From contig JAWZSP010000002.1 in assembly GCA_034401135.1 (NCBI GenBank), positions 2,666,001 to 2,730,000 on the forward strand: a stretch of DNA of 64,000 nt, written 5' to 3'. The stretch comes from Volutella citrinella. Taxonomy: Eukaryota > Ascomycota > Sordariomycetes > Hypocreales > Nectriaceae. Shown piece after piece: positions 45,920 through 58,736 of this stretch. Positions within the stretch are counted from its first letter, which is position 1. The number at the start of each line of letters is the position of its first letter. Below the pieces are notes generated by a model. It was not told the DNA's origin, did not search any database, and saw only the letters and a program-made list of their open reading frames with translations. Made by a program: the position numbers and the translations under genes.

Positions 45920-48900
45920 ACGTAATTCCCCAAGACCAAGATCGAGCAGGAATTGGATTTCTACATGTGAACTAGCGTGCATTTAATATTTGTTGGGGAT
46001 TCAGGGGAAAACGGGGTAAACGTCTGTGGGATGATGATTTACGTATGGTTTATACCAAGCTGTCCAAGACAGCACGGAGTCGTGTGAGCCCAGGCTGCTC
46101 CGCACGACGGCGTACCTCGGGCTATTACAGGAATACAAATTCATGACAACAAAACACCACCGAGTGCCAGGCATATCCCAATTGCGCAATTTCGAGTGCG
46201 ACGTGCAATCGGCCGAGTAAAGCACACTCCCAGAGCAACTACACAGCGAGGATTTCTGCTGCCAACCGTACTTTCGCTGAGGACGTCCGTCCGACGAGCT
46301 TCGGAACTCCGCACGGAAGTGTCAGTGATCCGCGGTCACGGGGGAACGCCCCCAAGCCTCACTATAGGACAGGTCTCATAAGATGCAGAGTGCTGTAGGT
46401 CTCAGGATGGTCAAAGCCACGTGCATCAACCTTATTACCCGAGTTGGCGAACAGCCGGCAGGTTCGGACCCATCTGAATTCACTGGGTGGGTGGATAGCC
46501 TGGCTTCAGACATTGGTAGCGACGTCTTGCCCCCAAGCACAGGCCCGGGGTCTGCGACACCCAGTCTTCCGTGGCCTGCATGGGAGGAAACAACCTACAG
46601 GGAGGTGCCGCATCTGGTTGGATCTATATCCGGTGGGACCCCGGTCAGAGGTCGGATCCGGCCGACGAGAAGACCCTTTCCACGCCCAGGAGGGCGAGAA
46701 CGAGGCCCAAAACCACACGAACCCGCATCATGCCCGCATCCCGATCGAGAAATCAACGAGGCGGCTCGAGGACGCGATTATCTTGCCGTGGTGTGGCGTT
46801 TCGAGCTGAAGCAGCGGTTGCGTCCGCCTATGAGCACGAGAACACGGGAACGCGGCGAGGAGAACCGTGGATGGGGATGGAGGAGGGATGAGGGATGATA
46901 GAAGATGCCGGAGAGGAGGAGGGGTATGCAGCATTAACGCAGCCACAAGCCAGGGCCCGGATTATGCGAGCCATTGACAGGACGTGGTTGAGAAATGGTC
47001 GCGACTCCGCAAGTGCCAGGTCGATTATCGAGACTGCACTCCCGGTCCAAGTTCGTGGGGCACATCGTTATCAAGCGCGGGAACGAGACAAAGCCCAGTC
47101 AGCAGCAGCAAGGGAGGAATCAATAATATGGCAATTGCTTAGATAGGCCACTGCCTAGCAGGCAGGGGTGGCTCGGCATTCAGTATCTAGTGACCGGGCC
47201 GAGTATTCGAACTGCGGTCTTGGTTGGGTAGTATTGGCCCAGGCCTGCCTACTAGGCTACGGATGTGGGCATCGTCTACTGTCACGGCGTCCAGTCAGCA
47301 CATAAGCGGCCGGATAAATCACAGATATCAAGATCGCTTGTGTTGCGTGTATGCCTCAGTGCGGCAGCTAGCAGGGGAAGGAATTGAAGTGTTTATACCT
47401 ACCTCAGATATGCACTATGCAGGCAGTCATAATCAATATGTACTAAGCTCCTTTCTACGTGAATTACTTCTTCGTGAAACAGTGGCCTGTTGAACTCCAT
47501 GCAGTTGGGGAGACATTGGGGGTCCAGGATGTTAGCGAGGATCGACGGAGGCGGGACAAAGCTCCTGTGAGCAACGGGGAGGGAGACTTGGACCTTGGCA
47601 GAGCGGTTAGCTAAACTGATTTGGTCATTTGATATGAGGCGGCTGATGCACCAGTTGAAGGGGCACGTCAATCACGACTTGCCAGAGCGGATTGGCAAAG
47701 GGGCAGAGCCTGGGATCGGAAACCATCTCGCATTTCGTCACAGCGCAACTATCCAGGGGTGTGGCTAGTTGCGGGTGAGCGTTGGGGCGCGGCGCGCGGG
47801 GGTCATCGGGATCGGGAATTAGCATTGATGATCGTCACCATGAGCACGGCTAGGTAAGGTAGGGTAGGCAGGCAAGGGAGGTGCGTGTCACTCTTGTACA
47901 GGCAGATCGAGTGAGAGGCAAGGAGAATGCTCCTTGACGCTTGCGCGTTGCTTTCCTTGGTACCAGTACGTACCACGAATCGTCCTTCAGTTGGCCAACA
48001 CTCGAGCAGACAAGGACAAGGACGCCAACGGCGCGTGCAACTGCGAGGATGACATCGGGAGTACCCCGCAAACGGGATCCCAGTAAGCCAAGCGAATCAC
48101 AGCCTTGGAAGTTGGATGTAGCGCGGGATGCAGGCAACCCCCAGCGGCGGCCAAGGGAGGCTTCGTGGGAGGTGCGGCCTGTCATGGGCTTGCGAGCTCC
48201 AGGTTGTTGTGGATTGTCGTGGCCGTGTTACCGTGTGGCGGGCATCTCGCCTACTAGTGCGCGTCCGTGGCTGGTCATCATCAAGGTTGTCCCACATTGA
48301 ACGCCATAGAGAGCACCGAAAGCTGACAGATTGGGTGACGATGAGGTGGTTAGAATTGCTGTGGTAGGCAGTTGGCCCAGGAGGATCCACGATGCAGAAG
48401 CTGTGCCGAGCGCCTGCTTGCTGAACCCGCGCCGCCCTTGTCGTCCTCATGTCCCTGAGGCTGGCTGGCGCCCACTGAGACATCCATGGCCAGGCCACGA
48501 GCAAGGAAACAGTGGAGCCCCGCGCCGCATGGTCGTCCCTGCCCCACTGGCAGCAGGCGACCACGCTCCAGGCAGGAGCGAGCGACCACGCAGAGATACG
48601 GTCCAACATCGTGACTGCTGTGGGGACTTACATTAGACGGCTCGGCCGACAGCTGGACAACCCTCCCACAGCAGCCGGGGACCATGGTCACAGCCCCTGT
48701 AGCCATTGAGCGCTCGTGGGTCAGTGAGAATCAATCTGAATGAAAAAAAGCAATGTTCATTGCAACGCTGCTCCGCTCCGTCCATTCTTCGCAGCCAGGA
48801 TGGGCATGCAGGCTCATCTTCGAAATCTACTCCGAGCATGCACTACCTTGCCAAATTGCTCCTACTCCAACGTGGACGATAGCATCCCGGATCGTCCTCC

Positions 48901-50661
48901 AGCAGAGCCACGATACCTCATGCCGATACATCAATCGACTGTCAACCCCAACCCAGCAATCAGCGGGCCCCAGGCGAGTCAAAAGAAGCGCGCAGAACAA
49001 GTGAAGAGCACCGCCGCTAGCCCCGCTAACGGAGAAAAAGCAATATTTGGTGCGGGCGATCCTCAATGAGAGTGAGACCCTAGGGAAGGCGTAGCAAGGC
49101 CAACCAGTGGTATCGCGCGCTGCTGCTTCATCAGCCTGCTTGTGTTCCAAACCTGGGCGTGTTGCAGACTTGGGCGTGTGCTGCAACAAGCCTGCAGCTA
49201 GAGGGCCCCAGCGGGCATGGCCTTCCGCGCAACCCCTCCCCCACTGCGACATGGACGACTCGAAAGCTGCAAGCGATAGATAGCCTCGAAATTTTCATCT
49301 TGTTCTTGTTGCTTTTGATTCAAGCACCGGATCGAAGACCGCACGCTTGGTGCGGTGGGCGGCGCCTCACCAGTTGACGCTCGGGGTAACGAGATAGCGA
49401 TGGCGTACGGCGTAAGGCGGCTAGCGAGCAACTCGTACGGTGCCTACAGGTCTAGCCCGGGTGCTAAATTCGTTACGGTGCGCAGCGGTAGCACTAGTAG
49501 CATGGCTGTAGCAAGCCAAAGACCGCCGCCACAACCAACACGCTGTGCCGTCGCCAGCCTCAGTGGGCACCAGGCGCGATCCCCGCGTCTGTCCTGCCGC
49601 ACGGAGCACGGGGGAGCACGGGGCACAAGAACACAGTGAACCGAACTACGACTACTAGTCCGACTATAGGTATTGAATAGCACCACAAGTGTGGATGTGA
49701 ATTCAACGTGCGGTTTTGCTACAATGGCCAGCCCAGGGCTCCAGGACTAGGTAGGCGTTCCATTGTGTTCTTACTGCGCTGTCGGTCCTCTCCTCTTGCC
49801 CACGAGCTTATTACCTGGCCAGGTTTTATTGGGGGCCCAGCGTCCGTGATCCATCAGCCGTGGAGACCACTGGCCTGAAGCCACGAGCCAACTGAACCTA
49901 CATTGGGTGCAACACTAGCCTGCAGCAGCTCGCATCCCTGGCCGTCAAGCAAACCCAGCTGGGCCCTAGTCCAATCGATTCAAGTCCATTCGCCCACTCG
50001 TTTCCAGAATCACAAGCGCCAAACCGGCCGGTCCCTGCCACGCGCTCCAGGCTCCAGGCCCCAGGCCTCGTCGCTGCGCAGGACGGAATACCCAACGGGG
50101 TACTTGCGCACCAAGGCTTTCTCGGCGGAGTAGCGCACTCCGACGTACCACGCGCCCTCCAACAATGCCGACGTTCACGACGTATTACTGAAGTACTTGC
50201 GCCGCCCACCAGCAGCATCCACGCAGCCCAAGAGTCCAAGACCCATACTTAAACCCATACCCAGACCATCCCCGTTCTTTTAACCAGGCTGTGACCCGCC
50301 CATTGCGTGCGCTCGGCTCCGGATGGAGCATCTCGCCTCTCGAACTCTCCATTGACGCTTGCGACCCCCGTGCGAGCCGCAGCCCGTGATCACGTCCCGC
50401 TACCGAATCCCGCCCTCTCCGCTCCCGCTTCTACTCATCATCAACCTCCGTCTCCGTCCAACCCGCCCTCTCGACGGAGCCTCCCAACCCAACAACCCCG
50501 CCCCGTCCTCCCTCGATCGCCTGTAGTCCGTTCCGTCGTCGACCACAAGAGAAATCACCGCTCTGCACACCTGCCCCCGCCCCGCTGGGCTTCCGCCGGG
50601 CCTCTGTGCGCCGACTCGAAGCTACCACTGGCCTGCCCCCCACGCCCACGACCTCGCCCAG
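45920..50661. other. Long gene-free tract
   Basis: 4.7 kb between GABA transaminase and the Zn2Cys6 gene, the longest stretch here without a gene. Open frames of up to 171 codons occur on both strands, but none has a domain, a consistent codon bias or splice support. The tract holds a nested inverted repeat (47153-47257). The last 400 bp are C-rich and look like the leader of the Zn2Cys6 gene. Confidence 0.5.
47153..47257. repeat. Nested imperfect inverted repeat
   Basis: GCCTAGCAGGCAGG (47153-47166) and CCTGCCTACTAGGC (47244-47257) pair at 13 of 14 positions. Inside, CTCGGC (47172-47177) pairs with GCCGAG (47198-47203). The unit could fold as RNA or be the ends of a small mobile-element relic. 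Confidence 0.5.
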
Positions 50662-53534
50662 ATGGACAACCAACAGAGTCTCCAGAAGCACCGGCAGCGC
50701 CGTGAGGCCGAGAGAGAGCGGAAGCGAGCTTTGCGAGCGTAAGTGTGCCGGATTGCGACAACTCGACGATGCCTCTTTTCGCCAGGTTCCCCTCCTTCCT
50801 CTGACCCGAGGCTGTGCAGCCAACCAGCCAGTCAGCCAGCCGCAACTGGCTGTGTGTACGCGCAGTCCTCATTCCTCCTCCCCATATCTCGCACGACACT
50901 CGACTCGCACCCCGCTCGATCAGAATCACCTTTGGAGCCATTATCGTGTGCCTGTTGCTAACACTACGGCGCCTTCTAGATGCGACGGTTGCCGACGCCA
51001 GAAGGAGAAATGTGACGGAGGTGTTCCGTGTCGAAGATGCACCCGACTGCATCGCCAGTGTGAATTCCTCGGCCCCTCGGCGAGAGACGGAGATGCCACC
51101 GATGGCACGACTAGGTAAGCGCTCTACGCTGCTTCAATTCGCTTCGCCAGTGTCCTTGGGGAACCCGGCTAATCGATTGTTTCCCGTCGCATCAGCAGAA
51201 GCCGCCCCGGCGTGCCGAACACGGAACTCGTCCAACGCATCACCTATCTCGAGAAAATTGTCACTCACTACGCGGGCAACGTCCCACTTGACACTGGATC
51301 GCTAAAAGCACTCGCGGAATCGCTTGACCAGAACCCCGATGCGCCCCGAAGCCACAGAAATGGTCACGCGCTGGCTTCCCCAGGATCCGACTATCTGGGT
51401 GTGGACGACGAAAACTTCACGGTTCAGCCGCTTGACAACAACACAACTCGTATGCAACCCCGAGCAGGCTATATACATGTGTGGTCTGGTAGCGTCTGCT
51501 AACCCTTCTGTAGATTACTCTGGCGAGTTTTCCCACTGGAACTTCTCGATGCGGATCAAACAGTGGATTGAGCAGTGTGTTCCCGAGAGCGGCCGTATTG
51601 TATGTTCAGACGCATTTGTCACGCTATCAGGGCGTAGTCGCTAATCAGGTGCGACGCAGGATGGTGTACCAGGTACTCTCGCTTTCAAGGAGTACTACCG
51701 CGCCGAGGAGCTGCAGTCAGCTTCCAACACAGCCACGTCCCTGGCAGCGCTACCTCCCCGATATGTCGCCGAATTCCTAGTGCAGGTGTTTTATCAACAC
51801 GCCGAAACGAACTATTTCTATGTTGAGAGGGGCTGGCTCGCCGAGCAGCTTGATCTCGTCTACCAGAACCCCAGCGCGCTCTCCCGACGGGAAGTCGGCA
51901 CTGTGTGTATGATTTGGATCATCCTCGCAATTGGTACCCAGTACGCCTATCTCGACTCCCGGTCTGGCAGGGATGGCCATGACTCCAAGTCGAACCCAGA
52001 CACAAGTCCGTTCTCGGAGGATACAATCGGTGTCATGTTCTACCAACAGGCTTGCAAGCTGGTCCCCGACGTCATCACCGTAGCGTCGCTGGAGAGCGTC
52101 CAGGCAATTTTGCTCATCGGAATCTATACACTCCCACTCGATGCATCGGGCCTGTCATACGTTTATCTCAACCTTGCCGTCAAGCTGGCGATCCAGAATG
52201 GCTTGCACCGACGGTACCCGGCCGAGGGTTTGGACCCTTACGTGCGTGAGACGAGGAATCGCGTGTGGTGGACAGCCTACACAACTGAAAAGTAACCCGC
52301 GCCTTACCCCTAATTCATCGATCAGGAGACTAACTGGCTTCTCAGGCGGGTCGGGATTTATCATGGACGGCCAACATCCATCCCGAGCAAGGATGTGGAT
52401 GCGGAGATGCCTGTCGATCGCCCCGACATCATGCCATCAAACGCCACCAATGTAGCGCACATGCTTGCAACCCTGAGGATGAATCAGGCTCTCGGCAAGA
52501 TTGCCCATGAAATGTGCGTCCCCTTTCTTGGTCCGCGAACCAGGTCGCTATTGAGAGCGTCGCAGTGCTAACGACTTGGCTACAGATCGGTGCTCAGAAC
52601 CTCTCAAAAACATGAGATTACCGAAGGCCTCGCACGGGTCCTCGAGATGAAGGAGGATCTCCGCAAGTGGTGGGAGGCTCTACCTGAGACCGCCTTCCGT
52701 AAGGATGCGAATATGCAGAACCCTATCTCCCGAGCCGACCAGCATCTGAAGCTCGAGTACTGCCTCTTGCGCATGTATGCTGGCAGGCCATTCATATTCC
52801 CCCGCGAAGCTATCAAGGGCAACGCTAGCACCTCCAGCTCCCCTGCCGACTCTAACAACCAGCGGCCGGCTACCCCAGCCAAGACCAACCCCCGCGCGCT
52901 TCTCGTGGCTGATTGCGTCGAGGCTGCCCTGACCATCATTGACACATGCCACCTACTACAGAGTACCATCGGTCTGGCTCGCGCCTCCTACACCGAGTTC
53001 AGCTCGTGCCGCGCCGCTCTCCTCGTTGTCATTACCCAGTGCCTGCAGAAGAAGACGGATCGTCTGCGCGATGGGCTGCGTACCGGCATGGCCATCCTGA
53101 AGGAGATGTCGGCCGGTGGCGAGTCGGCGCGATCTGAGTACTCCCTGATTGAGGTATTCGAGAGAGCGATCCTTCGACTCGACGCCACCGCTGACCCATC
53201 GGGCCGCGAGTCTGACTATTCCCGATTTAAGAAGTGGGAGCTCCTCTGGAAGAACGACACTCCTGCACAGGATATGACCCAGGAGTCGTCGCCCGAGTCC
53301 TCTCTGCCTCTACCTCCCAACCCGAATGCGTTCTGGCGGGGCATGGGAACCACCACGAGACCCGGAATGCCCGCCATGCATGCGGCCAGCCCCTTTATCG
53401 GCGGCATGGACGCCAACTTCCCTTCCGTTCCCCAGGTCATGGACGAGTTCTCCACTTTGTTCGGTTACGGTTTCGGGCCAAGCCCTGAGAGCATGGCAGG
53501 TACTGCCAACGGGGGTATGTGGATGGGCCCATGA
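50662..53534 (+). CDS. Zn2Cys6 fungal transcription factor
   Basis: Seven exons (50662-50738, 50980-51114, 51196-51449, 51514-51599, 51660-52291, 52346-52513, 52586-53534) give 766 residues. The binuclear zinc cluster is at Cys27, 30, 37, 43, 46 and 53 (CDGCRRQKEKCDGGVPCRRC), followed by a linker and a short coiled coil (ELVQRITYLEKIVTHY). The fungal-specific transcription factor domain covers about residues 200-500, with LAVKLAIQNGLHRRYP and RVGIYHGRPTSIPS. The tail is Pro/Gly/Met-rich, a likely activation region. Targets are unknown; the nearest pathway genes are the GABA pair. Exon 3 begins at a CAGCAG double acceptor, so it may start at 51196 or 51199 (one residue difference). Confidence 0.9.
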
Positions 53535-54661
53535 TCCATGGGCCACTGATACTCGAATTGTTCGTTGCCTAGTAGGTTCACATGATGGGCACGATCAGAA
53601 AGGAGGAAACGAATTACCCCAAACCCCCCCCAAAAAAAGACACGGCTTCATCATCATCATCATCGGGTGGGTACAGACCATGCAGCACACTGCCGAGGTC
53701 CACCACGCCCGACCTCAGCAGGGGCCGTTTTGAGGACGGTCGTGCCTCTCGCTCACTCGGTCCCCACAACTCGCCCGCCCTGTGGCGCGGCGATGAGTTG
53801 TGCATTGCAACGAGGGAACTACCGCTGTCGTGTGATATCGGTGTGATATCGATGGAAGGTCGGAAGCGGCCCACCATTGTCCCCATGCAGGCAGAGGATG
53901 CCGCCCAGGATGGAAGCTCCCGGGCGACAACGTGTCCGAGTGGGGATCGCCCGATGGAAGATGCAGCGCAGGATCTGAGTCTTTTGTGCTCAGAATCCGA
54001 TGGTGTAGGATTAGGATAAGGTCGGTTATGCAGGAGGAACGGCGGCCGTACAGGCTGGCCGGTTGGCGGGCAAGTGTATAGGTATGAGTATCATCTTGGG
54101 CGGGCCTTGGATAAGCGAATGGAAATATCGTGATTGGATATGGGATACGGAAACGGCGTCTACAGGGAGATTGAGGTGGCAACATGGACGCAGGGACGCG
54201 TGTGAGTAGAGGTGGGCTGTTCATGCATGGACTGATGGATGCATGACAACAGAAAAGTCTTGACCTGCAATACTTCTCTTATTAATACCTGTCTAGGCCC
54301 ATATGGCAGACATACAACGTATTCTTTGTTCTGCTTCCCTAGCAAGACATCCTCCTTCGTATCTGACTCGCATCGTCTCCATCGTCTGTTGCAAGGTCTC
54401 GATTGAGCTAGAGAAACTAGGCCCGCAAGCCATCAGGAAAATGCAGTCATTTTTCAATTACTACTTTTGCAGCATGATCAATACCAAGTCGTTTCCTAGA
54501 TGGCAAATCATCAAACAAAAGACACCAATCCAACTGGTTCTAAAAGACCAAGTTGGGGATGTTGTAGACTAGTAGTACAGCACGTGATAGAAAAGCCTCT
54601 TATACAAGAACCCTCCACATCCGATTTATCTTTTCCCAATCTTGAAATAGCTGTGGGCTGC
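53535..54661. other. Intergenic, convergent 3' ends
   Basis: 1.1 kb between the Zn2Cys6 gene (+) and the CCDC47-like gene (-). It has C and A homopolymers near 53622-53638 and a short CAT/ATC microsatellite near 53650-53665. No gene recognised. Confidence 0.55.
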
Positions 54662-56105
54662 TTAGCCGCGCATGGTCTGGCGCTTCTGGCTCTTGCGAAG
54701 TTCCTTCTCCTTCTCCTTCTCGAGGTACTTCTTCTGGGCCTTGGCGTCGAGGCCCTTGAGGTCAGCGTCTCGCTTGGCCTTGCGCTCCTTCTCACGCTCG
54801 AGAGCTCGCTCCTCGGCCTTGCCTTCATCAATGGTCTTCTGAATCTCGGAAATCGTGCTTTGGCGGATGTTGCGGACCTTCTTGAGCACCTCAGGGCGGA
54901 AGTGCGCGACCTTGACGAGGATATCGGGCAGGCGCAAGAAGTACTCCAACAGAGGCTTCAGGTTGTCATAGTTGTTGTTGGATGGCAGGCGGTACTTGAG
55001 GAAGACGCGCTTACGAACAGCAGTCTCCTCGAGGGTAGTGGGCTTGTTGATGGGCTGGTCGGAAACAATGATGTGCTCGAACAAATCGCCAGCAGCCGTA
55101 ATAGCCTCAATGAGCTCAGGCGTCAGGAGGGCATCAGTGATCTCGGCGCTCTCGCTCATAATGCTGAGCCAGTTGGGCAGCTTCGGGTGGTCCTTGGTGA
55201 AGGTGAGAGACAGGTCGAAGCGCTCGTCACGGGTGCGCTGCATCTTCTCCTTGTTCACGACAGCCCAGACAAAAGAATCATATGTGCTCTTGGTGTCCTT
55301 GGCACGGGCCTCGGCGGAACCAGGCAGGGAGGGGACGGTCTGGTTCTCGCGGCCATCGAAAGGGTATGCGGTCGCCTCCAGCGAATCGTAGGGGGCGGGC
55401 ATTGACTCAATGAAGAAACCGGCAGCAATCTCAAAGATGCTGACCATGGGGTTGAATCGCTTGATGAGATTAAGGTCAATGTCCATGAAAGCGACGTTCT
55501 GGCGGCCGGTGGCGTAGGTAGAGTACTCAAAGAGCGACTTCTCCTTCAAAAGGGTGTCGGGCTTCACGTCGTTATCCATGGTGGGGACGCCACCAAAGCC
55601 AACGAGGGCGTACTCGCTCTTGACAAGAGGGGCATTGGCACGCATCCACGACCTAGCCTTGTTGCGGTTGATCCTGGCACCGATGAAGTGGAGGAGGAAG
55701 ACAACACTAGCAATAGCCAGAATGTAACCCTCAATCTTGAATTCGGAGAGGGAGTGACGCTCGTGGACGTTGTACCACTTGGTGTAGGGGACGGCAGTCG
55801 CAGATGGCGACGAAACGGCCTCAGCAGCCGTACCAGCAGGCGCAGGCTCGGGGACGGCACTGGGGGCCTCAGCAAAGTCGGCAAAATCTACAGAAACTTG
55901 AGTCAATTGACGATTTTCGGGCGACATTGTGGTCGAGGGTCAAGGGAGCCACCTAGGCAGCTTTGCGCGCAACGGCGCGGGCTGGCGTAGAAGTGGCATG
56001 AACGTCTCACAGCGGCAGGACGAACTCACCAGAGTCGGGGTTTGCGGCAACAGGAGCGTCAGCCTGCTTGGCACCGCCAAAGGCGTTTCGCAAGAATTCA
56101 GCCAT
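54662..56105 (-). CDS. CCDC47-like ER membrane protein (DUF1682)
   Basis: Exons 56105-56030 and 55887-54662 give 433 residues. After an Ala/Pro-rich N-terminus there is one membrane segment at about 78-98 (YILAIASVVFLLHFIGARI), then the DUF1682 domain, with YATGRQNVAFMDIDLNLIKR and YRLPSNNNYDNLKPLLEYFL. The end is a basic Lys/Glu/Arg-rich coiled coil, as in human CCDC47. That protein is part of the PAT complex, which helps insert multi-pass proteins at the ER translocon and binds ribosomes through its basic tail. Fungal members are assumed to act similarly. The single 142-nt intron follows residue 25. The start MAEFLRNAFGGAKQ fits the usual short first exon. Confidence 0.88.
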
Positions 56106-57057
56106 GGTGGGAGGTTGCGAGGGGGTGGCAGGACGAGCAGAGACGAGATACAGGCACGGCTCGTGACAGAGAGAGATCGAGCGGAGAGAGCGTGGCCGAC
56201 GCCAGACAGGAGGTAGAAAATTAGCTGGCGCGGACTTGTCGCTTTGGGGAAGCTCCTGTGCTCCTGCTCGATTCGGACACAACAGTGGGGCCTGAATCTG
56301 GGGCAGCTGCACAGCGCGTAATGGGGGGGTTGTCAGTTGTAAGGATGGAACGACCGTTGCACTCTCGCTTGGAATTTGCCACCCGAGACCAAGTCAAGCA
56401 AGTTCCAGAATCCTTCCCTTTTCTTATTGTCGCAATTCACGGTCCATCGAAATGCCCCTGCCAGCTCCGTCTCCAGCGCATGGGCGCGAGGCTGAAGTGT
56501 TACCATAATGTCGTGTTCCCCAAGAAAGGCTAGAGCAATCTCGGCAGCCTAACCGCACAGCGGACCTCAGATTGCGCAATGATAACCGCACAGCATCGCC
56601 CTATTCCCACCATTCCCGTAGCAGGCTTCAGTGCAACAGCCCCATCGCTCGCTATGGGAGGCACAGGGCGTGGAGGAGTTGTAAGCGAGCCAGTAAGCTC
56701 GTCTAGCTACGTCCAAACCCACATGGGATATGAGACGACAAGAAGTGGACGTCGCTCCCTATTTGTGAGCAACCCACCAAATTAGGCAATGGAGCTTGAA
56801 TAAAATAAAAGCATCCCGCCCATAGTGTCAAGCAGGAAGGGGAATCGAGAAGCAGATGACAATGGTCCCTCCTTCGCCCGAAAGACTGCACCCTAAACCC
56901 CCATGGTCTCTCTGTTTGCTCGAGGCAGCCCATGCCTGTGGTGGTTGCCGTGCCAACGCGGAGAGTCTCACCATTGGCCGACTCTTCAACACCATGTTCC
57001 TACACTTGGCCAGCTATCCCGATGATGATCCATTGATTCTACGACGCGCCATTCAAG
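56106..57057. other. Divergent intergenic region, CCDC47-like / haspin
   Basis: 952 bp. A plus-strand frame at 56856-57191 overlaps the haspin start in another frame and has no domain. No clear factor site seen. Confidence 0.5.
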
Positions 57058-58736
57058 ATGTCGACCCGGTCAACCGCGACCCGCAAGTATGGAAAGCAGT
57101 CCAAGAAGTCGCAAGCAGAGCGGCTATTCGCCGAGCTACCCCAAAGTCCACTGCGCCAAAGGAAGACAGACCAAGATTCTGGAGTCGATGAATTAAATTC
57201 CCTGGCGACCAAGATATCATCAATCAAAATTGACGAGGAGAGGCCGCCGCGGAGATCGCCTAGGAAGCCCAAATGTCCTCCGGTTGCAGACGAGAAGACA
57301 ACGGGAACTGCCCTTGACCAGGCGCCGGATCCGACACTTGCTCATCTACCAACAGAAGATGCTTCACAGGTTCAGACTCCCCAACCCGTGTGTAAAGGAG
57401 ACAACAATTCATCGAAAATAGTTCCTGTGGTAGAAGTCGAGGAAGAGCCACTATTGCGGACCTTGACGTGGGACGATGTCTGTCCGCCCGGGGATAGGAT
57501 TGACAAGATTGCTGAGGCATCATATGCAGAAGTTTATCGGGTCACCAACGATCGCGGAACAAGCATCATCAAGGTGATTCGGCTTTCATCACCCATCAAG
57601 GCACAGACGAAGGCCCAGGTCCGTTCTGGACTTGTTGACGAGGAGCCTCATTCGGAAGAGGACGTAACGGGCGAGCTGCAAATCTCCGAGTGGTTGGCTG
57701 ACATCCCGGGCTTTGTTGTCTATAAAGAGCGCTATGTGGTCCAAGGCAAAACCACAAAGCAGCTTCTCGAGACACACCAAGCGTTTCAGAAGAAGCTAAA
57801 GCGACAAGATCCTGGCCGTGCGCAGTTTTATCCATCTCCCAGTCGGTACCTGGATGAAACGAAATTCCTGGTGGTGGAGCTTGGTGATGCTGGGAAAGCG
57901 CTTGAGGACTGGGAGTTGTGCAGCGAGAGCCAGCTGTGGGACATCTTTCTCTTGGAAGCGATCGCTTTGGCGCGGGCCGAAGATCTCGCCATGTTTGAGG
58001 TAGGGCTGTTCTTCAGCTTCACAAGCACAAGAAGCCTGACTAACTTGGGCAGCACCGGGATCTCCACGAAGGAAACCTCTGCATTCGGAGGGTAAAAGCA
58101 CCAAAGGAAATGGGGCCTCGGTCGAAGGGCTTCTTTGGATTTTCAGGGCTCGACATAACAATATTGGACTACGGCCTATCGCGGGCAGAGGATTTGTCAG
58201 TCGATGACGCTGCACCGGTAGCATATGATTTTGAAAAGGATCTCGGCATCTTCACCAGTACGCATGCCAATCAGTGCAAAGTGTATAGACAGATGCGATC
58301 CTTTCTATTACGAGCGGACCGGAAGTGCCTCCCGCCAGAGGCGCACAATACGCCGTACCCACAGGGTATCGATGGCACGCTGTCGTGGAATGCATTTGCG
58401 CCTTACACCAACGTCCTGTGGCTGGCATACCTTTATGAGTACATCATTGGCCATTTCCAGGGAGACAAAAAGGAGCTCGCGAGGTTCAAGAAAGATACCA
58501 AGGAAATGTGGATGTATCTCAATCCGAACGCCGACGAAAGTGTCCCATGTTTCAGCTGTGCGGCGGACGTCGTCTGCTTCGCAGTTGAAGCCGGGTGGAT
58601 GACCCAGGAGCAACTTGTCGGAGCGGAGGAATCTACGCTGGAACGCGAAGATAGCATCATCATGATGAGGGAGGAGGTGCCGGCAGAGCTGCCAAGCAGA
58701 CGCTCAACGCGATCGAATCCCAAAGGATGCGCTTGA
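57058..58736 (+). CDS. Haspin-family protein kinase
   Basis: Haspin phosphorylates histone H3 Thr3 at centromeres in mitosis and so recruits the Aurora B complex (fission yeast hrk1, budding yeast ALK1/2). Exons 57058-57999 and 58053-58736 give 541 residues. The basic N-terminus (RKYGKQSKKS, RRSPRKPK) is followed by the kinase domain: glycine-loop region EASYAEVY (153-160), ATP lysine Lys172 in SIIKVIRL, catalytic loop HRDLHEGNLCIRR from His315, and DYG at 353-355 in place of the usual DFG, which fits the atypical haspin class. WLAYLYEYIIG matches the C-lobe. The 53-nt intron lies directly before the HRD motif. It shares the cohesion and centromere theme with SMC3. Confidence 0.91.

Noticed and set aside
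46383..46898. 171-codon open frame downstream of GABA transaminase
   Set aside because: No recognisable domain and overlapping frames on both strands; consistent with chance in GC-rich DNA.
47200..47215. TATTCGAAC resembling a tRNA T-loop
   Set aside because: No clover-leaf can be built around it; treated only as part of the inverted-repeat observation.
56856..57191. 111-codon frame over the haspin start
   Set aside because: In a different frame from haspin and without a domain; the MSTRSTATRKYGKQSKK start fits haspin better.
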